From: Rhizosphaericola sp047606825
GTDB lineage: Bacteria; Bacteroidota; Bacteroidia; Chitinophagales; Chitinophagaceae
Assembly: GCA_047606825.1 (NCBI GenBank)
Contig: JASGDY010000120.1
Location: 1 to 55,800 of the forward strand
Length of the DNA: 55,800 nt
Reading direction: 5' to 3'
Part shown: one piece after another, positions 15,914 to 24,222 of the stretch
Position numbering within the stretch: position 1 is the stretch's first letter
How the letters are laid out: every line of letters begins with the position of its first letter
Notes under the pieces: model-generated
What the model saw: the letters and a program-made list of their open reading frames with translations, nothing else
What the model was told of the DNA's origin: nothing
Database searches by the model: none
Position numbers and translations under genes: made by a program

Positions 15914-17947
15914 TCACTTACCATAATACCAATACATGGTATCCGAAAGCAATTTCCCGTCGCTGGTTTTACCTTTTGCCTCAATAGTGTTTTTTCCTTT
16001 TTTGAGGACAATATTTTTGAATAACCAGTCCTTGTCGTTGACGCCGATTTCGGTTTTTACGGCTTTGCCGTTGACTTTCAGTTCGATGTCTTTGATATTG
16101 GAAAACAGTTGTACGGTTGTTGTTTTCCGTGTACGCATGCTGTCGCGGCGACCTTCGAGATACAACATCGGTTCGGGATTCCAGTTCACCTTGTACCAAT
16201 AGAACGCATCTTTCTTCCGCTTACGGTCAAACGTCACGAGACCTTTTAAATTCCTCGCGGGTACGCCTCCCCTGCTCCAACCCGACACGGCAAACTCAAA
16301 CATGTTCCAAATATAGGAAGCCAAAATATTGGGATGCCGCAGTATCGCCGCCCATTGCTGTACATGGGTTTCCGTCTGGTAATTTTCCGGATAGAATTGT
16401 CCTTTTGCCGGATCGATGGACTCGGCAGACGGCAATGTATCTATCTGCTGGTCGATATTGGCGTCCGCGCCGTATTCTGCGAGCATGACTTTATATTCGG
16501 GAAATTTGTTTTTGAGATAGTCGCCCCATTTGTCGAGGTCTGCGATTTTCCCTTCATACCAACCGTAATACCTATTGACGCCTTGCACGTCGCCAGCAAG
16601 GTTGGACGGACGGTCAATCTCACCGTAACCGCTCGTCGACACCGTGTATCTGTCGGGATCTTCGGTTTTGGCGATATCGTTGAGTTCCCGTGTCAATACA
16701 GGCACATGGCCGTCTTTGCTGGACGAATACACTTCGTTGTGCATTCCCCACTGAAATACGCAGGGATGGTTACCCATCTGGCGAATCATTTCGCGCATCT
16801 GTTCGTGTACGTTTTCGGATTCCTGATAGGATGTCGCGTTGACAAAAGGTATCTCCGACCAGACCAAGATGCCCAAAGAGTCCGCGAGATGGTACACATA
16901 GTCCGCCTGTGGATAATGCGCCAACCTTACGGTCGTCACGCCCATTTCGCGCATGGTCAGGAAATCCTGCCGATGCTGTTCGTTGCTCAGTGCACTTCCG
17001 TAGCCTTGCCAGTCCTGATGGCGCGAAACGCCGTACATCGGATATCTTTTCCCGTTGAGGTAAACGCCATCGCCTGCCTTCATTTCGATATAACGTAAGC
17101 CCAGCGGCTGTTGTACGCGGTCGAGTTCCTTTCCATCCTGCAAAATTGTCGTTACGACAGAATATAGGTAAGGGTCGTTGACACCGTCCCAAAGATGCGG
17201 TTGCACGACCTGCAAGGTATCGTACGCAAAGAGCGACCCTTGTGGATTGACCCAATAGCTTCTCTGGTCTTTAGCGACCGTTTTTCCACCTTTGTCGAGG
17301 ATTTCTGACTGTATGGTTATTTGTTGTGGCTGTTGGTTTTTGTTTTCAATTTTGGACAGAATAGTTACCTGCGCATTGTCTGCCGTCGTGTGTTGACGGA
17401 TATAAATACCGGGCGAAGCCTCGTCGGTAACACTAAAATTTATCTTGTCCGTAACAACCATCCATACAGGTCGGTATATGCCGCCATAGACAGGGAACAA
17501 GCTCATATTGATGGGCACGACATCTTTTCTGGCAGCATTGTTGACCTTGACCAAAAGCGTGTCCGACTTTCCTAGATGCACTAAATTGGTCACTTCAAAA
17601 GCGAATGCTGTATAAGCTCCGCGATGCTGCGTCACATATTTACCGTTCATAAAAATATCCGCAACTGCACCCACACCTTCAAAACGCAAAAAGAAGCGCT
17701 TGTCCTGCAATGACTGCGGCAGGGAAAATATCTTGCGGTAATAGGCATCGCCGCTATAATAATCCTTGCCGCGCTGCATGTCGTCCTTGTTGTACGTGTG
17801 TGGTAGCAAGACGGGTTGCCATCCATCGTCTTTGTTAAAAGAAAACTGCCAACTGTCGGTAAACAATTCATTACGCTTGTTGTCCTGTGCATTGCTACGG
17901 TTCCCAACAACTGCAAAAGCAATAAATAACACTAAAGATTTATACAT
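15914..17947 (-). CDS. GH2 family beta-galactosidase-type glycoside hydrolase
   Basis: About 677 residues from the ATG at 17947. This start gives a signal peptide (MYKSLVLFIAFAVVGNRSNA) and clears the upstream cysQ gene by 19 bases. A longer in-frame start at 18040 would overlap cysQ. Domain order: jelly-roll sugar-binding domain (YYRKIFSLPQ ... FLRFEGVGAVADIFMNG), immunoglobulin-like domain, TIM barrel, C-terminal Ig-like domain. Catalytic residues: acid/base Glu in MHNEVYSS (~residue 403) and nucleophile Glu in LAEYGADAN (~489). It probably removes beta-linked galactose or a related residue; exact specificity is not readable. It is translated with the fucosidase from the same strand. Confidence 0.92.
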   Translation of the reverse strand: MYKSLVLFIAFAVVGNRSNAQDNKRNELFTDSWQFSFNKDDGWQPVLLPHTYNKDDMQRGKDYYSGDAYYRKIFSLPQSLQDKRFFLRFEGVGAVADIFMNGKYVTQHRGAYTAFAFEVTNLVHLGKSDTLLVKVNNAARKDVVPINMSLFPVYGGIYRPVWMVVTDKINFSVTDEASPGIYIRQHTTADNAQVTILSKIENKNQQPQQITIQSEILDKGGKTVAKDQRSYWVNPQGSLFAYDTLQVVQPHLWDGVNDPYLYSVVTTILQDGKELDRVQQPLGLRYIEMKAGDGVYLNGKRYPMYGVSRHQDWQGYGSALSNEQHRQDFLTMREMGVTTVRLAHYPQADYVYHLADSLGILVWSEIPFVNATSYQESENVHEQMREMIRQMGNHPCVFQWGMHNEVYSSSKDGHVPVLTRELNDIAKTEDPDRYTVSTSGYGEIDRPSNLAGDVQGVNRYYGWYEGKIADLDKWGDYLKNKFPEYKVMLAEYGADANIDQQIDTLPSAESIDPAKGQFYPENYQTETHVQQWAAILRHPNILASYIWNMFEFAVSGWSRGGVPARNLKGLVTFDRKRKKDAFYWYKVNWNPEPMLYLEGRRDSMRTRKTTTVQLFSNIKDIELKVNGKAVKTEIGVNDKDWLFKNIVLKKGKNTIEAKGKTSDGKLLSDTMYWYYGK

Positions 17948-17966
17948 TCCAAAATTTTCCTTACGA

Positions 17967-18761
17967 TTATATATTCTGTTGTAGACAAACAAAACCCGGA
18001 TTGACCAATGATTCTTTATTATACACAAAATCTGTTCCATCTAATTGGCGGACAACACCACCTGCGCATTCTACTATAGCCTGTCCCGCAGCAGTATCCC
18101 ATTCCATAGTAGGACCTGTCCTACAATAAATCTGAGCCATACCCTCTGCGATGTAACAAAATTTAATAGAGCTACCTATGAATATTTTATCTTTTATAGG
18201 ATATTGTGACAGTATTAAATTTTCTTCCGAAGAAGAATGTGTCCTACTGCCAATGGCAGTCCAGTTGAAGTCCTCATTTTTTTGAGCAAAAATTTGAACT
18301 GGAATGTCATTTAACTCTTTTTTCCATGCACCAATCAATTGATTTGCATAATACAGCACTTGTTTTGCTGGAATATAAATAATTCCAAGCCAAGGGTGGT
18401 TTTCTATGACAAGGGAGATATTAACTGTAAATTCTCCATTCTTTTTGATAAATTCCTTTGTTCCATCCAATGGATCTACACACCAATACATAGTCCATCC
18501 TTTACGTTCTTCATAGTCAATATCTGCTCCTTCTTCCGAAAGTAATGGAATATCGGGATATAATTTATAAAGAGTGTCTTTTATAATTTTATGAGACTGT
18601 TTATCTGCCTTGGTCAATGGAGATAAATCATCTTTAAAACTTATATCAAATTCTTGCGTAGCATCATTGTATATAGCCATTATAGTATTGCCTGATGCTA
18701 TTGCAATATTGCATAAAGCATCCACATCAATAGATGATAATATTTCCTGAAAATTATCCAT
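17967..18761 (-). CDS. cysQ: 3'(2'),5'-bisphosphate nucleotidase CysQ
   Basis: 264 residues of the inositol-monophosphatase superfamily. Metal-binding motifs are intact: EEG at 76-78, DPLDGT at 96-101 and the late MEWDTAAGQAI. CysQ dephosphorylates 3'-phosphoadenosine-5'-phosphate (PAP), the inhibitory by-product of every PAPS-dependent sulfotransferase. Its place here is therefore meaningful, as a PAPS sulfotransferase gene lies 162 bases upstream on the same strand. Cytoplasmic. GC content drops sharply compared with the GH2 gene that follows 19 bases after its stop. This suggests that this part of the operon has a different history. Confidence 0.92.
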   Translation of the reverse strand: MDNFQEILSSIDVDALCNIAIASGNTIMAIYNDATQEFDISFKDDLSPLTKADKQSHKIIKDTLYKLYPDIPLLSEEGADIDYEERKGWTMYWCVDPLDGTKEFIKKNGEFTVNISLVIENHPWLGIIYIPAKQVLYYANQLIGAWKKELNDIPVQIFAQKNEDFNWTAIGSRTHSSSEENLILSQYPIKDKIFIGSSIKFCYIAEGMAQIYCRTGPTMEWDTAAGQAIVECAGGVVRQLDGTDFVYNKESLVNPGFVCLQQNI

Positions 18762-18923
18762 AAATAAGATTTTAATTTTTAAATATGTTATTACCTAAAG
18801 TACCGATTCTTCGGCAATATCCATTGTCGTATCGAAAACAATAGAGGGCATTTCAGGTTTCTCATCAGGTAGCTACTCCTGTAAATTAATAAATAAGTCC
18901 ATTTTTCCTTAAAAACATAACCA

Positions 18924-19967
18924 TCAAATTCCATAATAGACATTTTGATTATCCAAAAAATTACGGAATTGCAATGTCAATCTTTCAAGTAAAATATTTT
19001 GGCACCGTCTCCTTTCTATATCTTCCCGAGATTGCTGCAATTTTGCGTTTTCTTTTCTTTTATAGTTTTCCTTTGAAAAACATTCTATTTCACTTTTAAG
19101 AAAAACAGTGTTTTCAACTGATTGGCTATTTTCCACCTCATAGCCCAATTTTATTAAAGTCCGACCCGCCACTCTTTCAAATATTTCAATCTCATTGGAT
19201 GATAGCCCTCTTGTATATTTATTAAAATTGTTATGTATAAGTGGTTTATCAACATTCTCCCACATTTTTCCAGCATGTGCGGTTTCTTTCGATTCTTCTG
19301 ATGTATAGTATTCCATCGCGTTGCTTTCATAGTGTATACCTAAAAAAAGACATATATTTTCCAGTTGTTTTTTGGGTTCAGCAATTAAATCTTCATATTT
19401 GACCATTATAACTCTTTTAGATCCAAGTTGCTCATATAAGGCAATACTTAGTTCTTGCTCATATTGCCATTGTTTAGCAAGGAAATAAACATGTTTCTCT
19501 CCGACTATTGCGTTTTTAAAAGATAAAGCCACATCCCTACCATCACGAAAAAGAAAAAGATAATAAGGTTTAATATATTTTTCTAGCTCACTTATATAAT
19601 GGATATTGGCCATACTCTTGCACATCCACAGATTACTTTTTTCCATCTCACACTTCAACTCATAGATAACACGCATGATTTCCACTAGTTCAAAGTGCCT
19701 GCACTTAGAAATAATCAAAGCACGGTCTAAATATACATTCCCCCATGATACTGGATTGGATTCGACGAGCTGGCAAACATCCTCAACTAATCGAAAAAAG
19801 TTATCTGGAATCGACAAATCTCCATACATTGGAAGTATGGGTATAAAACGTTCAATAATATGAGGAGGGTGTGGCGCCGATATCCCTAACTGATGCAGCA
19901 TAACCCGCAAAAGATTGGAGCCTGATCGCTGTGTACCTATCATTTGTATTGCTGACATACCATTCAT
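18924..19967 (-). CDS. PAPS-dependent sulfotransferase family protein
   Basis: About 347 residues from the ATG at 19967. That start reads MNGMSAIQMIGTQRSG and leaves 14 bases after the chrA stop; an in-frame longer form would overlap chrA. The 5'-phosphosulfate loop GTQRSGSNLLRVML is at residues ~11-24. The 3'-phosphate motif LFLFRDGRDVALSF comes near residue 135, and a VMVKYEDLIAEPKKQLENI block follows, typical of bacterial Sulfotransfer_3-like enzymes. It moves sulfate from PAPS to an alcohol or amine on an unknown acceptor (glycan, lipid or small molecule) in the cytoplasm. The C-terminal ~60 residues are Lys/Glu/Arg-rich and may be a coiled coil. Confidence 0.88.
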   Translation of the reverse strand: MNGMSAIQMIGTQRSGSNLLRVMLHQLGISAPHPPHIIERFIPILPMYGDLSIPDNFFRLVEDVCQLVESNPVSWGNVYLDRALIISKCRHFELVEIMRVIYELKCEMEKSNLWMCKSMANIHYISELEKYIKPYYLFLFRDGRDVALSFKNAIVGEKHVYFLAKQWQYEQELSIALYEQLGSKRVIMVKYEDLIAEPKKQLENICLFLGIHYESNAMEYYTSEESKETAHAGKMWENVDKPLIHNNFNKYTRGLSSNEIEIFERVAGRTLIKLGYEVENSQSVENTVFLKSEIECFSKENYKRKENAKLQQSREDIERRRCQNILLERLTLQFRNFLDNQNVYYGI

Positions 19968-19981
19968 TGTGTATTTGGGCT

Positions 19982-21145
19982 TCAAAATAAAAAAAATCCC
20001 AATATCCCCATCGAAATTAATATAAAAGCTGATGGAATTTTTGTTTTCATCAAACAAAATAATGCTAAAATAAACAGTAATACAACTATTAATGAAAAAC
20101 CATTTTTTGCCAGCATCTGTAATGCTGAAGAAAATACCATACCTATCACTACTGGATGAATCCCCTTAAACATAGCTTTGACCCATCGTAAATCTTGCAC
20201 TTTTCCAAAGAGACCGCCGACAATAATCATAAGCAATGCGGATGGAAAATATACGGTAATAGTGGACAGAATACAACCCAACACACCTTCCATTTTGAAG
20301 CCCACAAATCCAGCTATTATAAATATAGGACCTGGAGTAATCTGAGAGAGCCCTATACCGTCCACAAATTCCTGATGGGAAAGCCAGTGCAATGAATTCA
20401 CAAAAATCTTTTCCATAGATGGGATTACAACATACCCACCTCCTACCTGTGATAAACTTATAAACGCAAACTGCATTTCAAGAGCTTTCAAAATGGAGGA
20501 GCTTATAGCAAATACAAGAACGAACAACGCAATACATATACTCGACATGCGAAACAATTGTCGCATAGATCTGTTTTTCCTTATTACGGACGCAGTAGCC
20601 TCATTCTTTTTGTAAAGTAATAAACCAATAAGCATTCCAGCCATTATCAATCCCAAACTAGTAAAGTATCCTCTAATGTAATAAAACAAGACAATAGTGG
20701 CTAGAAGCAATAACCATTGGAAACAATCAAGCCTGCTTTTTTTGACCATTGAAATGCCAGTTGAAAAAATAACAGATGCTACCGCCGGCATTATCCCATG
20801 GAAAAATGCTTTACAAGCCATAACATGGGGATTCCGAAAGTAAAAATAAGACAATATCAACAAACTTATAAATGCAGGGAGCAAAACGGCTGTAGCGGAT
20901 ACAACCGCTCCTTTCCACCCTCTCAATCGGTAGCCCAGATAAGTAACAATATTCACGGCAGTAGGCCCTGGCAAAATAGAAGCCAATGACACACTTTCTA
21001 CTATAAAATCATCCGAGACGACACGATCCTGCACAACCACTCTTTTTCTTACCAAGGAAATCAAGGAAAAATGACCGCCCCATGAAATTGAGCCAATCCT
21101 CAAGAAAGTCTTAAAAAGATATGACAAAGAGACATATTTAATCAT
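19982..21145 (-). CDS. chrA: chromate transporter (CHR) family membrane protein
   Basis: 387 residues, the long form with two homologous halves. Half one starts ~residue 8 (FLRIGSISWGGHFSLI ... VSLASILPGPTAVNIVTYLGYRLRG). Half two starts ~195 (AFISLSQVGGGYVVIPSMEK ... QEFVDGIGLSQITPGPIFIIAGFVGFK). Each carries the CHR signature with its PGP motif. About ten hydrophobic helices. The family exports chromate, and several members sit in sulfate-assimilation loci because chromate mimics sulfate. Placed between an arylsulfotransferase (ATGA overlap upstream) and a PAPS sulfotransferase, a sulfate or oxyanion role is a reasonable inference. Confidence 0.9.
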   Translation of the reverse strand: MIKYVSLSYLFKTFLRIGSISWGGHFSLISLVRKRVVVQDRVVSDDFIVESVSLASILPGPTAVNIVTYLGYRLRGWKGAVVSATAVLLPAFISLLILSYFYFRNPHVMACKAFFHGIMPAVASVIFSTGISMVKKSRLDCFQWLLLLATIVLFYYIRGYFTSLGLIMAGMLIGLLLYKKNEATASVIRKNRSMRQLFRMSSICIALFVLVFAISSSILKALEMQFAFISLSQVGGGYVVIPSMEKIFVNSLHWLSHQEFVDGIGLSQITPGPIFIIAGFVGFKMEGVLGCILSTITVYFPSALLMIIVGGLFGKVQDLRWVKAMFKGIHPVVIGMVFSSALQMLAKNGFSLIVVLLFILALFCLMKTKIPSAFILISMGILGFFLF

Positions 21146-22593
21146 TTGGCCACATAATCATTCGTAATATTAAAAGTATCAAATATTTTCTGATAACAAG
21201 GCATAAAAATCGCCCTATATGGATTAAATGTTGTTTCCATATACCAGTTTATTTGATTGTTTAAGTTTATCAACCCTATCGCATTTTTCTTCGAACTGCA
21301 AAATAAAAAATCAGACGACGATATTTGATATGCACTGCCCATTCTTTCATTATGAAGATTAGGTGGAAGATTTATCAAAATATACGACTTTAGGCTATCC
21401 TCATTTTTCGTCAATTTATACTGTACGATTCTTGACTTTCTATGCATTATACCGTTATCAAATAAAGTCAGTTCATTATCTCTATTTATTTGTATATCAT
21501 GTGCATTATCGAAAACCACACTATCGGACATCGAAAAAGAACCATCCTTTCCTATCTTTAATAATAACCGACCGGTATTCCTATCTATCTTCCATATTTG
21601 TTGTATATTATAAAAAGATATCAAAAAATTACCATCGTTATCAATCGCAATACTATTTGCATGCATCCAATCATTTTTTTTGGCAACTATATTTTTATCT
21701 TTTATAGGATCTAAGACATTCGAAACATCCCACTTCCACTTCAATGAACCATTCTTATCATAGATATTAATACCATCTACATTTAACGTATCTATTAATT
21801 TTCCTCCAGCCTTTGACAAATCAAATGTTTTGTTTTCTGACACTAGTACAGCAATATTGCCATCATTAGTTTTTATTAAATCATGATGAACTATAATATT
21901 ATTAAAATCTCCAACCCCTGAATGTAGATTTAGCATAGTATCTCCTGCCAAATCTATTTCCACAATTTGATTGCCATAACTGGTTTTGAATTGAGACGTA
22001 CCTAATATTGACAACAATGTATTTTCGGGAGTCAATTTAACAACTTTCACTCCTGTTTTACTGAATCGATGATACCATTTAACACTTCCAGTATAATCAA
22101 CCATATAAACCATGCCTGGCACATCTCTACCATTAAGCAATATAAGACCGTTTTTAAAACCTATCGGAAGTTTATTAGAATCGCTCTTGTTCACTTTTAC
22201 AATACCTTCAAACCATACAGGCTGACCTTTTGTCTTAAAGTCAAAAATTTTAGTTGTATCAATTGCATTATTTCTCTTATAAATAATCCTAAAATTATAT
22301 GTCTTTCCAAAATCCAATGGCATTAATAAATACTTACAAATACCTTCACCTTTATAATAAGGAGAAACGCTTGATTTATCATACGGTCTCATCACATCCC
22401 AAAACTGAATATTTTTAACACTAGCGGATTTAAACTTTACCGTTATCATGACCTTCAATAAATTGTTATTCTTTTCTTCTATCCTTACTTCTTTTATCAG
22501 TCTCCCTTTATTAAAAACAACAATAAATATCAATACTAGTCCTAATATAACTAATAATATTAAATACGTTTTTTTTGTTTTTTTATAAGTCAT
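21142..22593 (-). CDS. aryl-sulfate sulfotransferase (ASST) family protein
   Basis: 483 residues, one N-terminal membrane anchor or uncleaved signal (TYLILLVILGLVLIFIVVF). The rest is a six-bladed propeller-type region with ASST features: the HHD motif (IIVHHDLIKTNDGNIAVLV, ~residue 237), DWMHANSIAIDNDGNFLIS (~314), FDNAHDIQINRDNEL (~368) and WYHRFSKTG. ASSTs are periplasmic and PAPS-independent: a His takes sulfate from an aryl sulfate ester and passes it to another phenol. Here the protein faces the periplasm, where the sulfatases and SusCD system work. Its stop overlaps the chrA start (ATGA), so the two are translationally coupled. Confidence 0.85.
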   Translation of the reverse strand: MTYKKTKKTYLILLVILGLVLIFIVVFNKGRLIKEVRIEEKNNNLLKVMITVKFKSASVKNIQFWDVMRPYDKSSVSPYYKGEGICKYLLMPLDFGKTYNFRIIYKRNNAIDTTKIFDFKTKGQPVWFEGIVKVNKSDSNKLPIGFKNGLILLNGRDVPGMVYMVDYTGSVKWYHRFSKTGVKVVKLTPENTLLSILGTSQFKTSYGNQIVEIDLAGDTMLNLHSGVGDFNNIIVHHDLIKTNDGNIAVLVSENKTFDLSKAGGKLIDTLNVDGINIYDKNGSLKWKWDVSNVLDPIKDKNIVAKKNDWMHANSIAIDNDGNFLISFYNIQQIWKIDRNTGRLLLKIGKDGSFSMSDSVVFDNAHDIQINRDNELTLFDNGIMHRKSRIVQYKLTKNEDSLKSYILINLPPNLHNERMGSAYQISSSDFLFCSSKKNAIGLINLNNQINWYMETTFNPYRAIFMPCYQKIFDTFNITNDYVAK

Positions 22594-22664
22594 ATTATCT
22601 TTTTGACTGTGTATACAAATAAAATATAGGATTTATAAAAATCATATTTTATTTGTATATGCTT

Positions 22665-24206
22665 TTACAACCTACCACTATTGCTTAAATTAGGATTTAA
22701 ATCAACTTGATCCTGGGGATAAGGAAAATACTTATTCTTAGAAAGAGTTACCGTATATGTTAGGCCTATAGAAGAAAGATAAGCATTAGTATATTCCTCA
22801 TATCTATCCATTCTTATCAAGTCAGCTCTACGCTTTCCTTCAAGAAAAAACTCCCATCCTCTCTCCTGCAAGATGGAATCTCGTAGGCTAGTTTGGTTAA
22901 ACGCATCCGTATTCGTAGATAATAAAATGGCATTGGAACGATTTTTCACCTGGTTGACTAGCTCAATACTTTCACTATTAGGTCCATTAAGTTCATTAAG
23001 AGCTTCTGCACGCCACAATAGCACTTCTGCATAGCGGAATACGGGATATGAGTTACCATCCAGATAATTATCGGGACCTGTTGGATCTGCAAATTTAGTG
23101 GACGCTACATCCGGGAGGTAATAATAACCACTCGGCGCACTTGTCTCTCCGTCTGGCGCCTGTATATAATGCTTACTATCTGTACCTATATAATCATAAA
23201 AAAACATCTCTCTTCTGTCATCTTCAGTTTCAAAGGTATTCCAGAAATACCATGCAGCGCTCCATAGCTGCCATCTATCTGTAACTACTTGATGTTTCAT
23301 TGGTCCGGTTTCATTTTTCAGTTCAGTACCATTAGAAGATGAATTAGACAACACGCTGAAAATATTCTCATCAGTAAATATAGTAGCTTCTTTAAATAGG
23401 TCGCTATAAGAATCATACAAAGAATATTTTCCCAACGATATTATTTGGGCAGTCAAATCAGCGACTTTTTGCCATTGTTTTTCTCGAATATAAGTGCGAC
23501 ACATCAAAGCAAGTACAGCACCTTGAGTAGCTCGTCCTACGTCTGTTGATTCATAGTAATCACTACTGGAATAATCTGTAGGAAGATAAGTTAATGCATA
23601 GTTCAAATCACTGAGAACGAAATTTGTAATACTATCCACACTCGTAGTATCAGGCTGTCCTAGTGGATCCGGATTTTCTATGTTACTTTCATCTACCAAT
23701 ATAACTGGGCCATATTCATCTGTCAGATCCATATACCCTAGTGCTCTTAAGAATTTTAATTCCGAAAGAAACTGATGCTTGGCATCATCAGAAATGGTCT
23801 CCATATTATTAATGTTATATATGGCATTGTTGGCGACCGTAATCATTGCATATGTATATTGCCAACCATCTGCAAATATATCATTGCTAGCACTCCAGTT
23901 ACATTGAGTTAATTGAAGCATAGAGCCAGAAGTGGACCTTGAATGGCACATATCCGTAGTAAAATCACCTAGAAGCAACTGAGTGCCTGAATAGTACTTC
24001 CAACTGTCACTGGCATATGGTGCTTTCAACTTCCCATAAACAGCATTTACTGCGGCAATGGCATCATCTTCTGTTTCAAAGGCATTTCCATCCGAAAGAG
24101 AACTGTAAATATCTGCCTCCACCATTTTTTTACAGGAAGTAACACTCGCAGCACACAGCAACAGTGTGCCACATAATAAATAGGTCTTTACTTTGTAAAT
24201 AAACAT
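22665..24206 (-). CDS. SusD/RagB-type outer-membrane glycan-binding lipoprotein (pair 1)
   Basis: 513 residues. The lipobox is in AASVTSC (Cys ~25). The SusD fold is shown by the N-terminal TPR-like helices (DDAIAAVNAVYGKLK), NAIYNINNM, FLRALGYMDLTDEYGPVILV and the C-terminal SLRDSILQERGWEFFLEGKRRADLIRM-type block. SusD lies as a lid on its SusC partner at the cell surface and catches oligosaccharides. Sixteen bases separate it from the susC stop, and 71 bases precede the ASST gene, so it is probably cotranscribed with both. Substrate is inferred from neighbours to be a sulfated glycan. Confidence 0.95.
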   Translation of the reverse strand: MFIYKVKTYLLCGTLLLCAASVTSCKKMVEADIYSSLSDGNAFETEDDAIAAVNAVYGKLKAPYASDSWKYYSGTQLLLGDFTTDMCHSRSTSGSMLQLTQCNWSASNDIFADGWQYTYAMITVANNAIYNINNMETISDDAKHQFLSELKFLRALGYMDLTDEYGPVILVDESNIENPDPLGQPDTTSVDSITNFVLSDLNYALTYLPTDYSSSDYYESTDVGRATQGAVLALMCRTYIREKQWQKVADLTAQIISLGKYSLYDSYSDLFKEATIFTDENIFSVLSNSSSNGTELKNETGPMKHQVVTDRWQLWSAAWYFWNTFETEDDRREMFFYDYIGTDSKHYIQAPDGETSAPSGYYYLPDVASTKFADPTGPDNYLDGNSYPVFRYAEVLLWRAEALNELNGPNSESIELVNQVKNRSNAILLSTNTDAFNQTSLRDSILQERGWEFFLEGKRRADLIRMDRYEEYTNAYLSSIGLTYTVTLSKNKYFPYPQDQVDLNPNLSNSGRL

Positions 24207-24222
24207 ATTATTATTTTTTTAT

